64,000 nt of DNA from Acidobacteria bacterium Ga0077553 (GTDB taxonomy: Bacteria > Acidobacteriota > Terriglobia > Bryobacterales > Bryobacteraceae): NCBI GenBank assembly GCA_001464575.1, contig LNFE01000209.1, forward strand, positions 62,001 through 126,000, in the 5' to 3' direction. How positions within the stretch are numbered: the first letter of the stretch is position 1; every line of letters begins with the position of its first letter. Positions 28,706 through 40,029 of the stretch are shown here, piece after piece. Both the position numbers and the translations under genes were made by a program. The notes below the pieces were generated by a model that saw nothing but the letters and a program-made list of their open reading frames with translations, did no database searches and had not been told where the DNA came from.

Positions 28706-29617
28706 TTAGGCGAAGGCCTTCCGCAGGACGTCGTAGCTTTTCTGCACGGAGTCGAGCGGGTCGGCCTTCCCTTCCATTTCGAGCGAGACCCAACCCTTGA
28801 AACCCGCCTGCTTGAGGATGCCGGCGATCTTTTTGTAGTCGAGATCGAGGGTGTACCATTCGCCGCCGCCATAATAGGTTTTCGCCTGCACGATGGTGGC
28901 TTGGGGGGCGAGCTTGGCGATGCCGGCGTAGGGATCGCCCGGGTAGTTGCCGGTATCCATGTTGATCCCGAGCCAGGGCGAGTTGACGGCCTTGTGGATC
29001 TTCAACAGGGTGTCGATGTTGGTCGTCAGTCCCCAGTGGTTTTCGAGGGCCAAGGTGATGCCTTCGCGCTCGCAGACGGGGAGGCACTTTTTGATGGAGT
29101 CGATACACCAGTCGATGGCGTTCTGCTCGTTGAAGCCGGGCAGGGCGGGCTCGTCGCCCTTGACTTTCATGAGATCGTCGAAGGACTTGATGGTCTTCCA
29201 GCGACCGGAGTTCAGCCGGACGCACGGGATGCCGAGGCGGGCGGCGAGCTCAATACACTTGACGGTATGTGTAATATTTTTGTCGCGTTCGGCCTGTTCC
29301 GGGAAGACAAAATCCTGGTGGATGGAGAGCATCGGCAGGGCGAGGCCCCGCTCAAAGGCCATTCTTTTCAACTTGGTAACGTAGGCCGGGGACTCATCCA
29401 CCATCTGCCGGTGGAGGATTTCGACGCCATCAAACCCAATGTCTGCAGCATGTTGGATGACCTTCTCGATACTGTACCTTTCTGTCCGGAAATGCCAGAA
29501 TGAGTAGGTCGATACCGCCAAGGGTTGACGCCGGGCTGGACTAGCGGATTGCGCCGGGGCAGCCGATGTAAGAGAAAGCGGGCCTGCGGCCAGTACTGCA
29601 CGTCGGGAAAGTGTCAT
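28706..29617 (-). CDS. Sugar phosphate isomerase/epimerase (xylose isomerase-like TIM barrel)
   Basis: GFDGVEILHRQM, ITLALENHWGLTTNIDTLLKI, LGINMDTGNYPG; signal-like MTLSRRAVLAAGPLSL at start 29617. Confidence 0.87.
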   Translation of the reverse strand: MTLSRRAVLAAGPLSLTSAAPAQSASPARRQPLAVSTYSFWHFRTERYSIEKVIQHAADIGFDGVEILHRQMVDESPAYVTKLKRMAFERGLALPMLSIHQDFVFPEQAERDKNITHTVKCIELAARLGIPCVRLNSGRWKTIKSFDDLMKVKGDEPALPGFNEQNAIDWCIDSIKKCLPVCEREGITLALENHWGLTTNIDTLLKIHKAVNSPWLGINMDTGNYPGDPYAGIAKLAPQATIVQAKTYYGGGEWYTLDLDYKKIAGILKQAGFKGWVSLEMEGKADPLDSVQKSYDVLRKAFA

Positions 29618-29674
29618 ATCCAAGAATAACTGGTGAAGGGCGCCTGCTACAGTGAAGGAATTCCTTAATTTTCT

Positions 29675-30541
29675 ATGAGTACCAAGGCCTCTGGGGCCGA
29701 CCCCATCAATCGCTATGACAAGGTGAACTGGATCACCACCACCTTCTTCGGCATTTTTCATGTCGGCGCGTTAGCCGCGCCGTTTTTCTTTGAGTGGCGT
29801 TCCGTCATCGTCGCCGCGATCCTGTACTGGATCACGATCGGCTGGGGGATCGGCATGGGCTACCATCGCTTGCATACCCACCGGGCCTACATTGTGCCGA
29901 AGTGGCTGGAACATCTGTTCGCCGTCTGTGGCACGTTGACCATGGAAGGGGGGCCGATCTTCTGGGTGGCCACGCACCGGATTCACCATCAGCATTCTGA
30001 CCTGGACGGCGACCCGCATACGCCGCGGCATGGCAAGTGGTGGTCGCACATGGGTTGGATCCTGTTTGGCGAAGCCAAGCACAACCAGACGCAGGCCATG
30101 ATGAAGTACACGCCGGACCTGGCCAAGGACAAGTTCTATCTCTGGCTGAACTCGTATCACTGGGTGCCGATCATCATTCTGTCCGCGATTCTGTACGCCT
30201 GGGGCGGCCTCTCGATGTTCCTGTGGGCTACTTGCGTCCGGGTGGTCGTTGGCCTGCACTCCACTTGGCTTGTCAATTCGGCCAGCCATCTGTGGGGGCC
30301 GCGCCGCTTCAACATTCGCGATGATTCGCGCAACAACTGGTGGGTCGCCATACTGACTTTCGGCGAAGGCTGGCACAACAACCACCATGCTCATCCGAAC
30401 TCGGCGCGGCATGGGTTGGCCTGGTATGAGTACGACCAGACGTGGTTGCAGATCCGCCTGCTCGAGAAGCTGGGCATTGCCCGGAACGTGAAAGTGGCTA
30501 GCATCGACACGCCGTCGGCAATGGAGCGGAAGGTCGCCTAG
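29675..30541 (+). CDS. Acyl-CoA/fatty acid desaturase
   Basis: Histidine boxes HRLHTH, HRIHHQHSD, HNNHHAHP. Confidence 0.93.
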   Translation: MSTKASGADPINRYDKVNWITTTFFGIFHVGALAAPFFFEWRSVIVAAILYWITIGWGIGMGYHRLHTHRAYIVPKWLEHLFAVCGTLTMEGGPIFWVATHRIHHQHSDLDGDPHTPRHGKWWSHMGWILFGEAKHNQTQAMMKYTPDLAKDKFYLWLNSYHWVPIIILSAILYAWGGLSMFLWATCVRVVVGLHSTWLVNSASHLWGPRRFNIRDDSRNNWWVAILTFGEGWHNNHHAHPNSARHGLAWYEYDQTWLQIRLLEKLGIARNVKVASIDTPSAMERKVA

Positions 30542-30542
30542 G

Positions 30543-33307
30543 ATGCATCGGCATGCTGCTTGCGACATAATCATCGCAAGCAGCATGCGCTTAGTTTTCT
30601 TTTTCGCCTACGCCGCGTCGCTCGCGGCGCAGCCCATCGAATTTAACCGGGATATCCGGCCCATCCTCTCGGACCGTTGTTGGACTTGCCATGGGTCAGA
30701 CGCCGCCGCGAAGGGCATTCGCCTGCGCCTCGATCAACCGGAGCCCGTGGCCGCCGCCCGGCAGTTGATCGCCGAACGGATCGCGACCCCGAACAAGGCG
30801 AAACGCATGCCGCCGGTGCACACGGGGGCTGGGCTCTCTGCTTCGGAGATCGCGACGTTGAATCGTTGGGTGGAAGCGGGGGCGCCTTGGCAGAAGCATT
30901 GGGCTTACCTGCCTCCGCAGCGTGCCGCGGGGCAGAGCATCGATTTGCTCGTTCGGGCGCGATTGGCGAAGGAAGGCCTATCGCCGGCTCCGGAAGCCTC
31001 GCGCGAGACGCTGCTTCGCCGGGCGTCTCTGGACCTGACCGGGCTCCCGGCGCTGCCCGGCGAGTACGACGGCATGAGTTATGAGCAAGCCGTCGACCGG
31101 ATGCTGACGACCGCTCGGTATGCCGAACGAATGACGGCCAAGTGGCTCGACGCCGCCCGCTACGCCGATTCAAACGGCTACCAGACGGACGGCGAGCGGC
31201 AGATGTGGCGCTGGCGGGACTGGGTGCTGAACGCGTTCCGGTCGAACAAGCCGTTCGACCAGTTTGTGATTGAACAGATGGCCGGCGATCTGCTGCCCAA
31301 CGCTACACTCGACCAGAAGATCGCCACCGGCTTTCAACGCAACCATCGCGGCAACGGCGAAGGCGGCATTGTGCCGGAGGAGTACCTGGCGGAGTACGCG
31401 GCCGACCGCGTCGAGACGATGTCGACCGTTTTCCTGGGTTCGACGATCGGTTGCGCCCGATGCCACAACCACAAGTACGACCCCTTCGCGCAGAAAGAGT
31501 TCTATCAGCTCTACGCCTACTTCCATAACATCGGCGAACGCGGTCGCTACTTCAAGTTTGGCAATACCCCGCCGTTCATCTACGCGCCTACCGAGCCGCA
31601 ACAGACCAAGCTGGCCGAGATTGAGGCCCGCCTGGCCGCCGCCGAGGCCCGGCTGCGGCCCGGGACGGCGACGGGCCCGTTGACCTGGAAGCCCACACTC
31701 GACCTGACGGCGCCTGAAAAGTACACGCCGCATTATACGGCCCGGTTCACGATAGCCACCCGGTTCACGCCCGCGGCCGCGACGACGAACATCGTTTCGA
31801 AGGCGTTGCCGGAAGCCGAATCCGCCGGTCTCCGGTTCGAGATGAAGGACGGGCGGTTGCAGGTGAACCTGGTCATGCGCTGGCTTGACGACGCCCTGCG
31901 GGTGGAGACGGAGCGGGTGCTGACGCCGGGCCAGAATTACCATCTGGCGTTTACGTACGATGGCTCGAAGCTCGCGGCCGGAATCAAGGTCTACATCGAC
32001 GGCAAGCCGGAGAAGCTGCGGGTGCTCGTCGATGAACTGAACCAAGACTTCCTCGTAAAAGAGCCGTTCACCCTGAACGCTCCCGAAGTGAAGATTTTCT
32101 CCCGCGCCTTGCCGCCGCTGGAGGTGGCCTTCCTGGCGGGCACGGCGAACGGTCCGGAAGCTGGGCGTCGCCAGTTTCTCGAAACCACGGAAGCGAAGGC
32201 CTGGGCCGAAGTCGTGCAAATCCGTCGCGAACGCGAGACTTTTCTCGACAACGTCCCCACGGTGATGGTGATGCAGGAAACCGGTAAGCCACTGGATGCC
32301 CACGTGCTCATCCGCGGCGCGTACGACCGGCCGGGGGATAAGGTATCGCCTGGGGTGCCGGCCATCTTCGGCACCAAGCCCATCACCAACCGGCTCGACC
32401 TCGCCCGCTGGCTCGTGTCGCGGGAGAACCCGCTGACGGCGCGGGTGACGGTCAATCGCTTTTGGCAGTCGCTGTTCGGCGTGGGGCTTGTGAAAACGGC
32501 CGAGGACTTTGGCGCGCAGGGCGAGTGGCCATCGAACCCGGAGCTGCTTGACTGGCTCGCGGTGGAGTTTATGGACTCTGGTTGGGACGTGCGGCATCTG
32601 CTGAAGACGATCGTTCTGTCGCAGACCTACCGGCAGTCGTCGCAGGTGAGTCCGGAGCTGCTGGCGCGCGACCCGGAGAACCGGTTGCTGGCCCGCGGCC
32701 CCCGGTTCCGGCTGGATGCTGGGGCGGTCCGCGATCAAGCGCTGTACCTTTCCGGGCTTCTCGTTGAGAGAGTGGGCGGGCCGGCCGTGAAGCCGTACCA
32801 ACCGGCCGGGCTTTGGAAAGAGCTTTCGGGCGGCGCCGACTATGTGCCCGACTCGGGCGAGGCGCTCTACCGGCGCAGCTTGTACACCTTCTGGAAGCGC
32901 ACTTCCCCGCCCCCAACGATGGCGAACTTCGATGCGGCCGGACGCGAGACGTGCACGGTGCGCGAGTCGCGGACGAACACGCCGCTGCAGGCGCTGAACT
33001 TGATGAACGATGTCACGTTCCTCGAAGCCGCGCGCCACCTGGCGGAAAAGATCATGGCCCACCCGGCGGGCTTGGCTTACGGCTTCCGGCTGGTCACGGG
33101 CCGAGCGGCGACAGCGGACGAGTTGACCGTGCTGCTCAATGCCCTCGAGCGCCATCGCGCCACGTACGAGAAAGATGAACTCGCCGCCCGCAACCTGCTC
33201 GCGCACGGCGACTCGCGCCGCAATACGGAGCTGTCGGTGGCGGACCTGGCAGCGCATACCCTCGTCGCGAGCCTCCTGCTGAATCTAGACGAAGGAATCA
33301 CTAAAGA

Positions 33308-33311
<4 letters not shown>
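30543..33311 (+). CDS. DUF1549/DUF1553 protein with PSD1-type cytochrome c-like domain; alternative start at 30585
   Basis: [17 protein letters not shown] (CxxCH), [52 protein letters not shown]. Confidence 0.9.
30551..30594 (+). terminator. Strong 15-bp hairpin followed by T-rich tract; possible intrinsic terminator or translation-control hairpin
   Basis: GCATGCTGCTTGCGA-cataatca-TCGCAAGCAGCATGC (30551-30588), followed by gcttagttttcttttt. Confidence 0.5.
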
Positions 33312-34662
<1,351 letters not shown>

Positions 34663-34666
<4 letters not shown>

Positions 34667-34965
34667 CGTTTTCCGTCCCAGCCGTATTCGTCGAGGCGGA
34701 CGCGGGTACCGAGCAGACGGACGCCTTCAGCTTCGAGGCGGAGGACCTGCTCGACGCCGCTCGCGCCCCGGAGGAGAACCTTTCCAAACTTGGCGCCGTC
34801 TTTGCCGATCACCCGGTGCCAGGGCAGGCCGGGATCAAACTGGCGCAGGGCCCAAGCCACCTGCCGCGACCCGCGCGGATGCCCGGCCAATTCCGCAATG
34901 AAGCCATACGTCGCAACCTTGCCGAACGGGATTTGCCGCACTACCGCGCGCATTTCGTCGAACAT
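34663..34965 (-). CDS. Alkyltransferase-like (ATL) protein, MGMT family lacking the catalytic Cys
   Basis: [36 protein letters not shown]...[11 protein letters not shown]: Trp replaces Cys of the PCHR motif. Confidence 0.88.
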
Positions 34966-34968
34966 ACC

Positions 34969-36273
34969 TCACCAGGTTCCCATGGTGAGGACAAAGCCCA
35001 TCGACGCGCGCAGACCCTCCTGGGACCGCACGTTCTCGAATTCGCGCGAGAAGGTGCGGACGTACTCGAGCCCCGCAACGCGCCAGGATAATGCGTTGGT
35101 GATCTTCAGGTCGATGCCGCCGCCGGCGGCCATGGCGAGGCCGTTGGCTTCCGTGCGCACGGCGAACTGATCGTAGGGCACGGTTTGCCCGGTGCCCCGA
35201 TTGGCTTCGAGCACTAGCTTTCTCTTTTCCGGGTCGATGACTTCCCGCGTGGTTTTGTTGCCGCCGAGCAGGAACTGCAGGTGGGGCTTCCAGCGGGCTT
35301 CCGGCCGCGCTTTCCATTGCAGGCCGGCAAGGTATTGCAGCGAGTCCGAACTAACGTTCACCGGCATATCGAGCATCTTACAGCCGCTGATGTCGAGGAC
35401 GGCGTACCACTTGGGGTTTAACCGGTAGGCGCCTTGCGCACCACCGCCCACGCACTGGCCGCCATGCAGAATCGTCCCTTGGGCGCGCGGCGCGAACTCG
35501 AAAACCGGGGTGGGTTGCGGATCGCTGCCGCGGCCGGAGTTATCCACGTAGGACATGCCCCGCCGGTAGCTCTTGATTCCGGGCCGGGTATCGCGATGCC
35601 AGGGCGAGTCCCCCCGCATCATGTTCGCCATGCTGCGGGAAGGGTTCAGCCAGCCGCGCACCATCATCCGCACCCAGATGTTCTCAATGCGGTTTTCGAT
35701 CTTCTGGATGACGAAGCGGTCGATGGCATCCTCGCTGACCTGCCAGCCCATGCCGATGACGGGGGTGACGACGTGATCGACCATCCCGTGTTGCGGCCAG
35801 CGTGACTGGATGGTGCCGATGGTGGCCTCGCTGATGGGGCCAATCTCGAACTGGGTGCTGTAGGCAAAAGAATAGGCGGTCGCCCGCAGGCGCCCTTTCC
35901 AATAGGCGCGCGATGAACCGAATTCGACACGGCGGTAGCGCGGATCGTTCTGCGCGAAGATGTAGGCCGAAACCGCTCCCTGCATGGGGTGGCCGACGTA
36001 GTTGACTAACGCAAGGTCGCCGTCAGACCAGCCGCGCAAGCTGCCGACGCTCTTGGCGACATTGCGCAGGTAGGGACCTTCAAATCCCCGCCGGGTGCCC
36101 TTCTCGGTAGCCAGCCGGAACCCATGCTGGATGCCCAGAAAGTACATGGACTGCTCAATCAGCGGCCGCCACTGAATGGAATCCGATCCTCCTTGTGCTG
36201 CGGGCTCTGCGGAACCGAAGCTCCGGCTGACCAATACAAGCGCAGCCACGGCCACGCGTTTGCCAAAAACCAT
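34969..36273 (-). CDS. Hypothetical protein with signal-like N-terminus
   Basis: KRVAVAALVLVSRSFGSAEPAAQG; long ORF, beta-rich C-terminal half. Confidence 0.65.
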   Translation of the reverse strand: MVFGKRVAVAALVLVSRSFGSAEPAAQGGSDSIQWRPLIEQSMYFLGIQHGFRLATEKGTRRGFEGPYLRNVAKSVGSLRGWSDGDLALVNYVGHPMQGAVSAYIFAQNDPRYRRVEFGSSRAYWKGRLRATAYSFAYSTQFEIGPISEATIGTIQSRWPQHGMVDHVVTPVIGMGWQVSEDAIDRFVIQKIENRIENIWVRMMVRGWLNPSRSMANMMRGDSPWHRDTRPGIKSYRRGMSYVDNSGRGSDPQPTPVFEFAPRAQGTILHGGQCVGGGAQGAYRLNPKWYAVLDISGCKMLDMPVNVSSDSLQYLAGLQWKARPEARWKPHLQFLLGGNKTTREVIDPEKRKLVLEANRGTGQTVPYDQFAVRTEANGLAMAAGGGIDLKITNALSWRVAGLEYVRTFSREFENVRSQEGLRASMGFVLTMGTW

Positions 36274-36396
36274 ACTTCACCAGAGTCGCGCACTCCACCC
36301 TTACGTTTCAATTGAACTACGGGTGACGGGATTTGTTTACGGTAGCCGCGTAGACTGTGGAGGGGACTTTATAATATAAGTCACCCTGCGCCCTTT

Positions 36397-37035
36397 ATGA
36401 ACGTTCGGCTTCTTATCGACGGCAACACGATCCTCGTCAGTAACACCCCGCCGCGCCAAGGCGAGGTGAATCTGAAGCACCAGCGTCTGGACCCGGCGGC
36501 GATGCGCAGCCTGCGCCAGATGCTCGCTGGCGAAGTGGGTCCGGCCGCGCTGAAGTATGCGGACCAAAAGGTTTTGGAGGAGGTGGCCAGCCGCCTCAAG
36601 TCCAAACGCTGGACCCAAATGGTCGCCGACCCCACGCCACTGCAGGGACATAGTGGCGGCGCGACGACGGCTCAGCCTGCCGCTGAGAACGCCAAGGGCG
36701 GCAGTGGGTCGGGCTCCGGCGGCGGGTCGGGCTCGGGTGCTGGGAAGGGGACCGGGGGCGCAACCGGAAGCGGAACGGGCAGCGGCGGGGGCACCGGCAC
36801 CGGTACGCCGGCCAAGGAACCGGATCTCACCTGGATTGAGATTCAAATCGTCGACGAAGACGGGCAACCGCTAATCGGCGAAACGTACGAGTTCAGCAAG
36901 ACCGATGGCGCCGTCGCCAAAGGCTCCACGTCCGGCGCGGCGCTGCGCGGGGAGCAGATTCCTCCCGGCAAGTGCAAACTGAAACTGCCGGACCTCCATA
37001 AGAACGGATGGACCGGCCACGGCAAGGCACGTTAA
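36397..37035 (+). CDS. Hypothetical protein: N-terminal domain, long Gly/Ser/Thr linker, C-terminal beta-sandwich (carboxypeptidase-regulatory-like)
   Basis: GGSGSGSGGGSGSGAGKGTGGATGSGTGSGGGTGTGTP linker, then LTWIEIQIVDEDGQPLIGETYEFSKTDGAVAKGSTSGAALRGEQIPPGKCKLKLPDL. Confidence 0.75.
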   Translation: MNVRLLIDGNTILVSNTPPRQGEVNLKHQRLDPAAMRSLRQMLAGEVGPAALKYADQKVLEEVASRLKSKRWTQMVADPTPLQGHSGGATTAQPAAENAKGGSGSGSGGGSGSGAGKGTGGATGSGTGSGGGTGTGTPAKEPDLTWIEIQIVDEDGQPLIGETYEFSKTDGAVAKGSTSGAALRGEQIPPGKCKLKLPDLHKNGWTGHGKAR

Positions 37036-37038
37036 CCC

Positions 37039-40023
37039 ATGTCTGAGACCAAGATCACCCGCCGCGACTTCACTCTGCTATTTGAACGGCAAACCACGGC
37101 TGCTCACAAGATCATCGTGACCCGCTTCCAGGGCCATCGCCTTGAGATGGAAGACTTCCACTTCCACCTCGATAGCGCCGTACTCATGCCGGACTATGAC
37201 ATCGGCGAAGGAGGGGCGGACCACGTGACGGCCCTCACAGTCCTGGCTACGGGCCTCGCCCATGCCAAGCTGAATCCGGCGCGGAAGGCGCTGGTCGCCG
37301 GACACACCGATAGCTCCGGGGCGTCAGACTACAACATTAAGCTCTCGCAGCAGCGGGCTGATTGCGTGCTGGCCTGCTGGATGGGCGATAAAGCGGCATA
37401 CACGAATATCTGCGTCATCAAGGGCAAGACCGAGGACTATCAACAGATCCTGAAATGGGCGCACCAATCGAAGGGTTGGAACTGCGATCCCGGCCCGATC
37501 GACAACTCTCACGGCGACGGCACCTCGACGGCGCTGAAGAATTTCAAGACCGCGTATAACGCGGAGTTTTCGCAGTCCTTGCCCATCACCGGCACCTGCG
37601 ACAAGGCCACCTGGGACGCCTTCTTTGATCTGTATAACCAGGGCATCGCCAACTTTTTGTCCACCGATATTGAGGGCCTGGCGGCCTATCGGGCCGGCCT
37701 AAAGTTCGTCGACCCCGGCCGGAAGACGGTGGGCTGCGGGGAGAGCTGGCCGGTGGAGGGGATTGGGGTGGATGGTCTGCAGAGCGCGGCCAACCGGCGG
37801 GTGGAGATTCTGTTCTTCGATCCCGGCCAGGAGCCGCTGCTCGAGTGCCACCCGGCGCCGAACCAGTGCAAAGCCACCGAGTGTGAACTGTACTGGACGA
37901 AATGCTTCAAACATGCCCCGATTCCCGTGAAGCCCGGGCCGGTGCCGGTGACCGACGAACTGCTCGATATCGTCACCTGCGACGATCATTTTGCGCCCTC
38001 GGCCGAGACGCTCAGCATTGCGTACAAGCTGAAGAGCTTGGAGGGCAAGCCGGTGACGCTGGAGATCACGTCGGCCCGCGCCGACGCGACGCCGCTGTTC
38101 TCGAAAGAACTCACGGCCGAGGAGAAGACCTCGGGAGATCATACGTTCGAGTGGGACGGCAAACCCACCGCCGGAGCGCTGAAGGATCTCTACATCCACC
38201 CGCTCTGGTCGCCGTACAAAGTCACGCTGAAAAGCGGCTCGCTGCAGGATGAAGCGGAGTTCAAGGTGCTCTACCACTCGGTGGAAATTTCGCGCGGCCC
38301 GTGGACGCACGACGAAAAAGAGCCGCCCAAGTCGGACCAGAAGAATTGGGTGGCGTACAAACTCAATGAGCTCGGGTTTTATGGCGGTCCGGTGTATCAC
38401 GATCGCGAGAACTATCTGGACAAGGCGATCGTGCGGTACAAGGCCAACCACAAGGCCATGCACTTGAAGTACATCAAGGACTATAAGACCGACATCACGC
38501 CGGAGTTGATTGCCGCACTGGAAGCGGGTGAGAACAAGCGCGTCGACGTGGAACCGGAGGCGATCAAGGACGCTACCGCGACCTCAAGGATTTGGGTGGA
38601 GGCTCTGACGTATGAACGGACCACCGGCGCGAGCACGGAGTTCGGAGCCAAGCAGAACCGCGTGGTGACCGACGCTGCGCGGCTGAACCGTCCCCTGCTG
38701 CCACTTGAAGTCGAGGTCTTTTTGAAATCAAAGTCCGACGCCAAAACGGCCGCTCCCGAGGCCGTGGGGCCGGTGCGGGTGAACTGGAAGCACACGGACC
38801 TGGACGAAGACCTGACCAAGTTGCCGGAGGACAAGGCCGCATCGCCGAGCAAGACCCGGAAGTTCGTCGAGAAATCGCTGAAGCTGCATAGCGGCGGCCC
38901 CGGCGCGGACAATTGCCCCAGCCAACTGGGCGGCATTCGCAATCCGCCCGCCACCCAGTACCAGGCTCCCTGGCTGCAGGGCAGTTCCTATGAGCCGTAC
39001 CAGACAGAAGACGATGCCGGCAACAAGACCGTTTTCGTCAAGGCCTGCACGGACAAGGGCAAGTATCCTAAGCGGCTCGGCCGCGCCGGCATCATGGTGC
39101 GCCCGTCAATCATCGCCGGCGACGACTACAAGTTCAAGGCCGAAATCGACTTTACGGGAGAGCCCAACAAGGCCGATCTTGAGAAGTTCCACGGCTATAC
39201 GGACGAAGCCTCGCGCATCCACGCCCACACCGGAGTGTTCCGGGTGTGGCGGCAGAACCGGGTGGCGTATGAGGTCAACTGGCCAGCCCGGACGGGTGGC
39301 GGCGAATGGGATCTCATTCATAACGAGTACCAGGCGGCCTATATCGATCTCGACGTCGATAACATGACGAAGGCGAAGATTACGGACCTGATTACCGAGA
39401 AGCAGTATCAGGACATCGTTATCGCCAACACGGCCAACAAGGACCGTACGAAAATTTCGCTCAAAGAAAACGCCATGTATGGGCTTACCCTACCTGCCCA
39501 AGGCGCGGCCGAACCCCCCGACGACTATCGCACTCGGATCAACACCCTGACCGGCGCCCAGTATTGGGACCTGATCGTCAACCCGATCGTTGACGCGCTT
39601 GGCGCGGCCATTCGCCCCAAAGAGCCGGTGGGGTTTGTCGTCATGAACTTCTTCACGCACGAAGCCGTCGATGTGAAGAAGACCGACGGCACGATCGACG
39701 AGGCGGGCCATATCTCGTGGACGAGTTCGTATGGCATGCCGGATTCCCACGCCATGATCGACATGAAAGACCCTGACAAGGTGTACTATGTCGTCGGCCA
39801 TGAGATGGGCCATAATCTTTATCTCCGCCACTCGGAAAACACGAGCGACAAGCCACCCGGCCACCACGACACCAAGGACCATAACTGCATCATGGCGTAC
39901 TCGTCCCGTTCCTCTGGACACGCCCATCAGGCTCCCGGAGTATTCGAACCGCATTTCTGCGGTAAGTGCAACTTGAAACTCCGCGGCTGGGATATGGACC
40001 TACTCCCCGGCGACTCCAACTAA
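37039..40023 (+). CDS. Multidomain OmpA-like / peptidoglycan-binding-like / metzincin-type metalloprotease protein
   Basis: OmpA-like FHFHLDSAVLMPDYDI...ALVAGHTDSSGASDYNIKLSQQRADCVLAC and AANRRVEILFFD; HEMGHNLYLRH (HExxHxxxxxH) at 39799-39831 and Met-turn-like CIMAYS. Confidence 0.85.
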   Translation: MSETKITRRDFTLLFERQTTAAHKIIVTRFQGHRLEMEDFHFHLDSAVLMPDYDIGEGGADHVTALTVLATGLAHAKLNPARKALVAGHTDSSGASDYNIKLSQQRADCVLACWMGDKAAYTNICVIKGKTEDYQQILKWAHQSKGWNCDPGPIDNSHGDGTSTALKNFKTAYNAEFSQSLPITGTCDKATWDAFFDLYNQGIANFLSTDIEGLAAYRAGLKFVDPGRKTVGCGESWPVEGIGVDGLQSAANRRVEILFFDPGQEPLLECHPAPNQCKATECELYWTKCFKHAPIPVKPGPVPVTDELLDIVTCDDHFAPSAETLSIAYKLKSLEGKPVTLEITSARADATPLFSKELTAEEKTSGDHTFEWDGKPTAGALKDLYIHPLWSPYKVTLKSGSLQDEAEFKVLYHSVEISRGPWTHDEKEPPKSDQKNWVAYKLNELGFYGGPVYHDRENYLDKAIVRYKANHKAMHLKYIKDYKTDITPELIAALEAGENKRVDVEPEAIKDATATSRIWVEALTYERTTGASTEFGAKQNRVVTDAARLNRPLLPLEVEVFLKSKSDAKTAAPEAVGPVRVNWKHTDLDEDLTKLPEDKAASPSKTRKFVEKSLKLHSGGPGADNCPSQLGGIRNPPATQYQAPWLQGSSYEPYQTEDDAGNKTVFVKACTDKGKYPKRLGRAGIMVRPSIIAGDDYKFKAEIDFTGEPNKADLEKFHGYTDEASRIHAHTGVFRVWRQNRVAYEVNWPARTGGGEWDLIHNEYQAAYIDLDVDNMTKAKITDLITEKQYQDIVIANTANKDRTKISLKENAMYGLTLPAQGAAEPPDDYRTRINTLTGAQYWDLIVNPIVDALGAAIRPKEPVGFVVMNFFTHEAVDVKKTDGTIDEAGHISWTSSYGMPDSHAMIDMKDPDKVYYVVGHEMGHNLYLRHSENTSDKPPGHHDTKDHNCIMAYSSRSSGHAHQAPGVFEPHFCGKCNLKLRGWDMDLLPGDSN

Positions 40024-40029
40024 GCTCCG

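Noticed and set aside
31170-33257. 695-aa minus-strand ORF antisense to the DUF1549 gene
   Set aside because: Low-complexity, Arg/Gln/His-rich translation typical of antisense frames in high-GC DNA; the plus strand has clear family motifs.
36370-36375. TATAAT element upstream of the metzincin cassette
   Set aside because: A good -10 match, but no convincing -35 at proper spacing; not strong enough to call a promoter.
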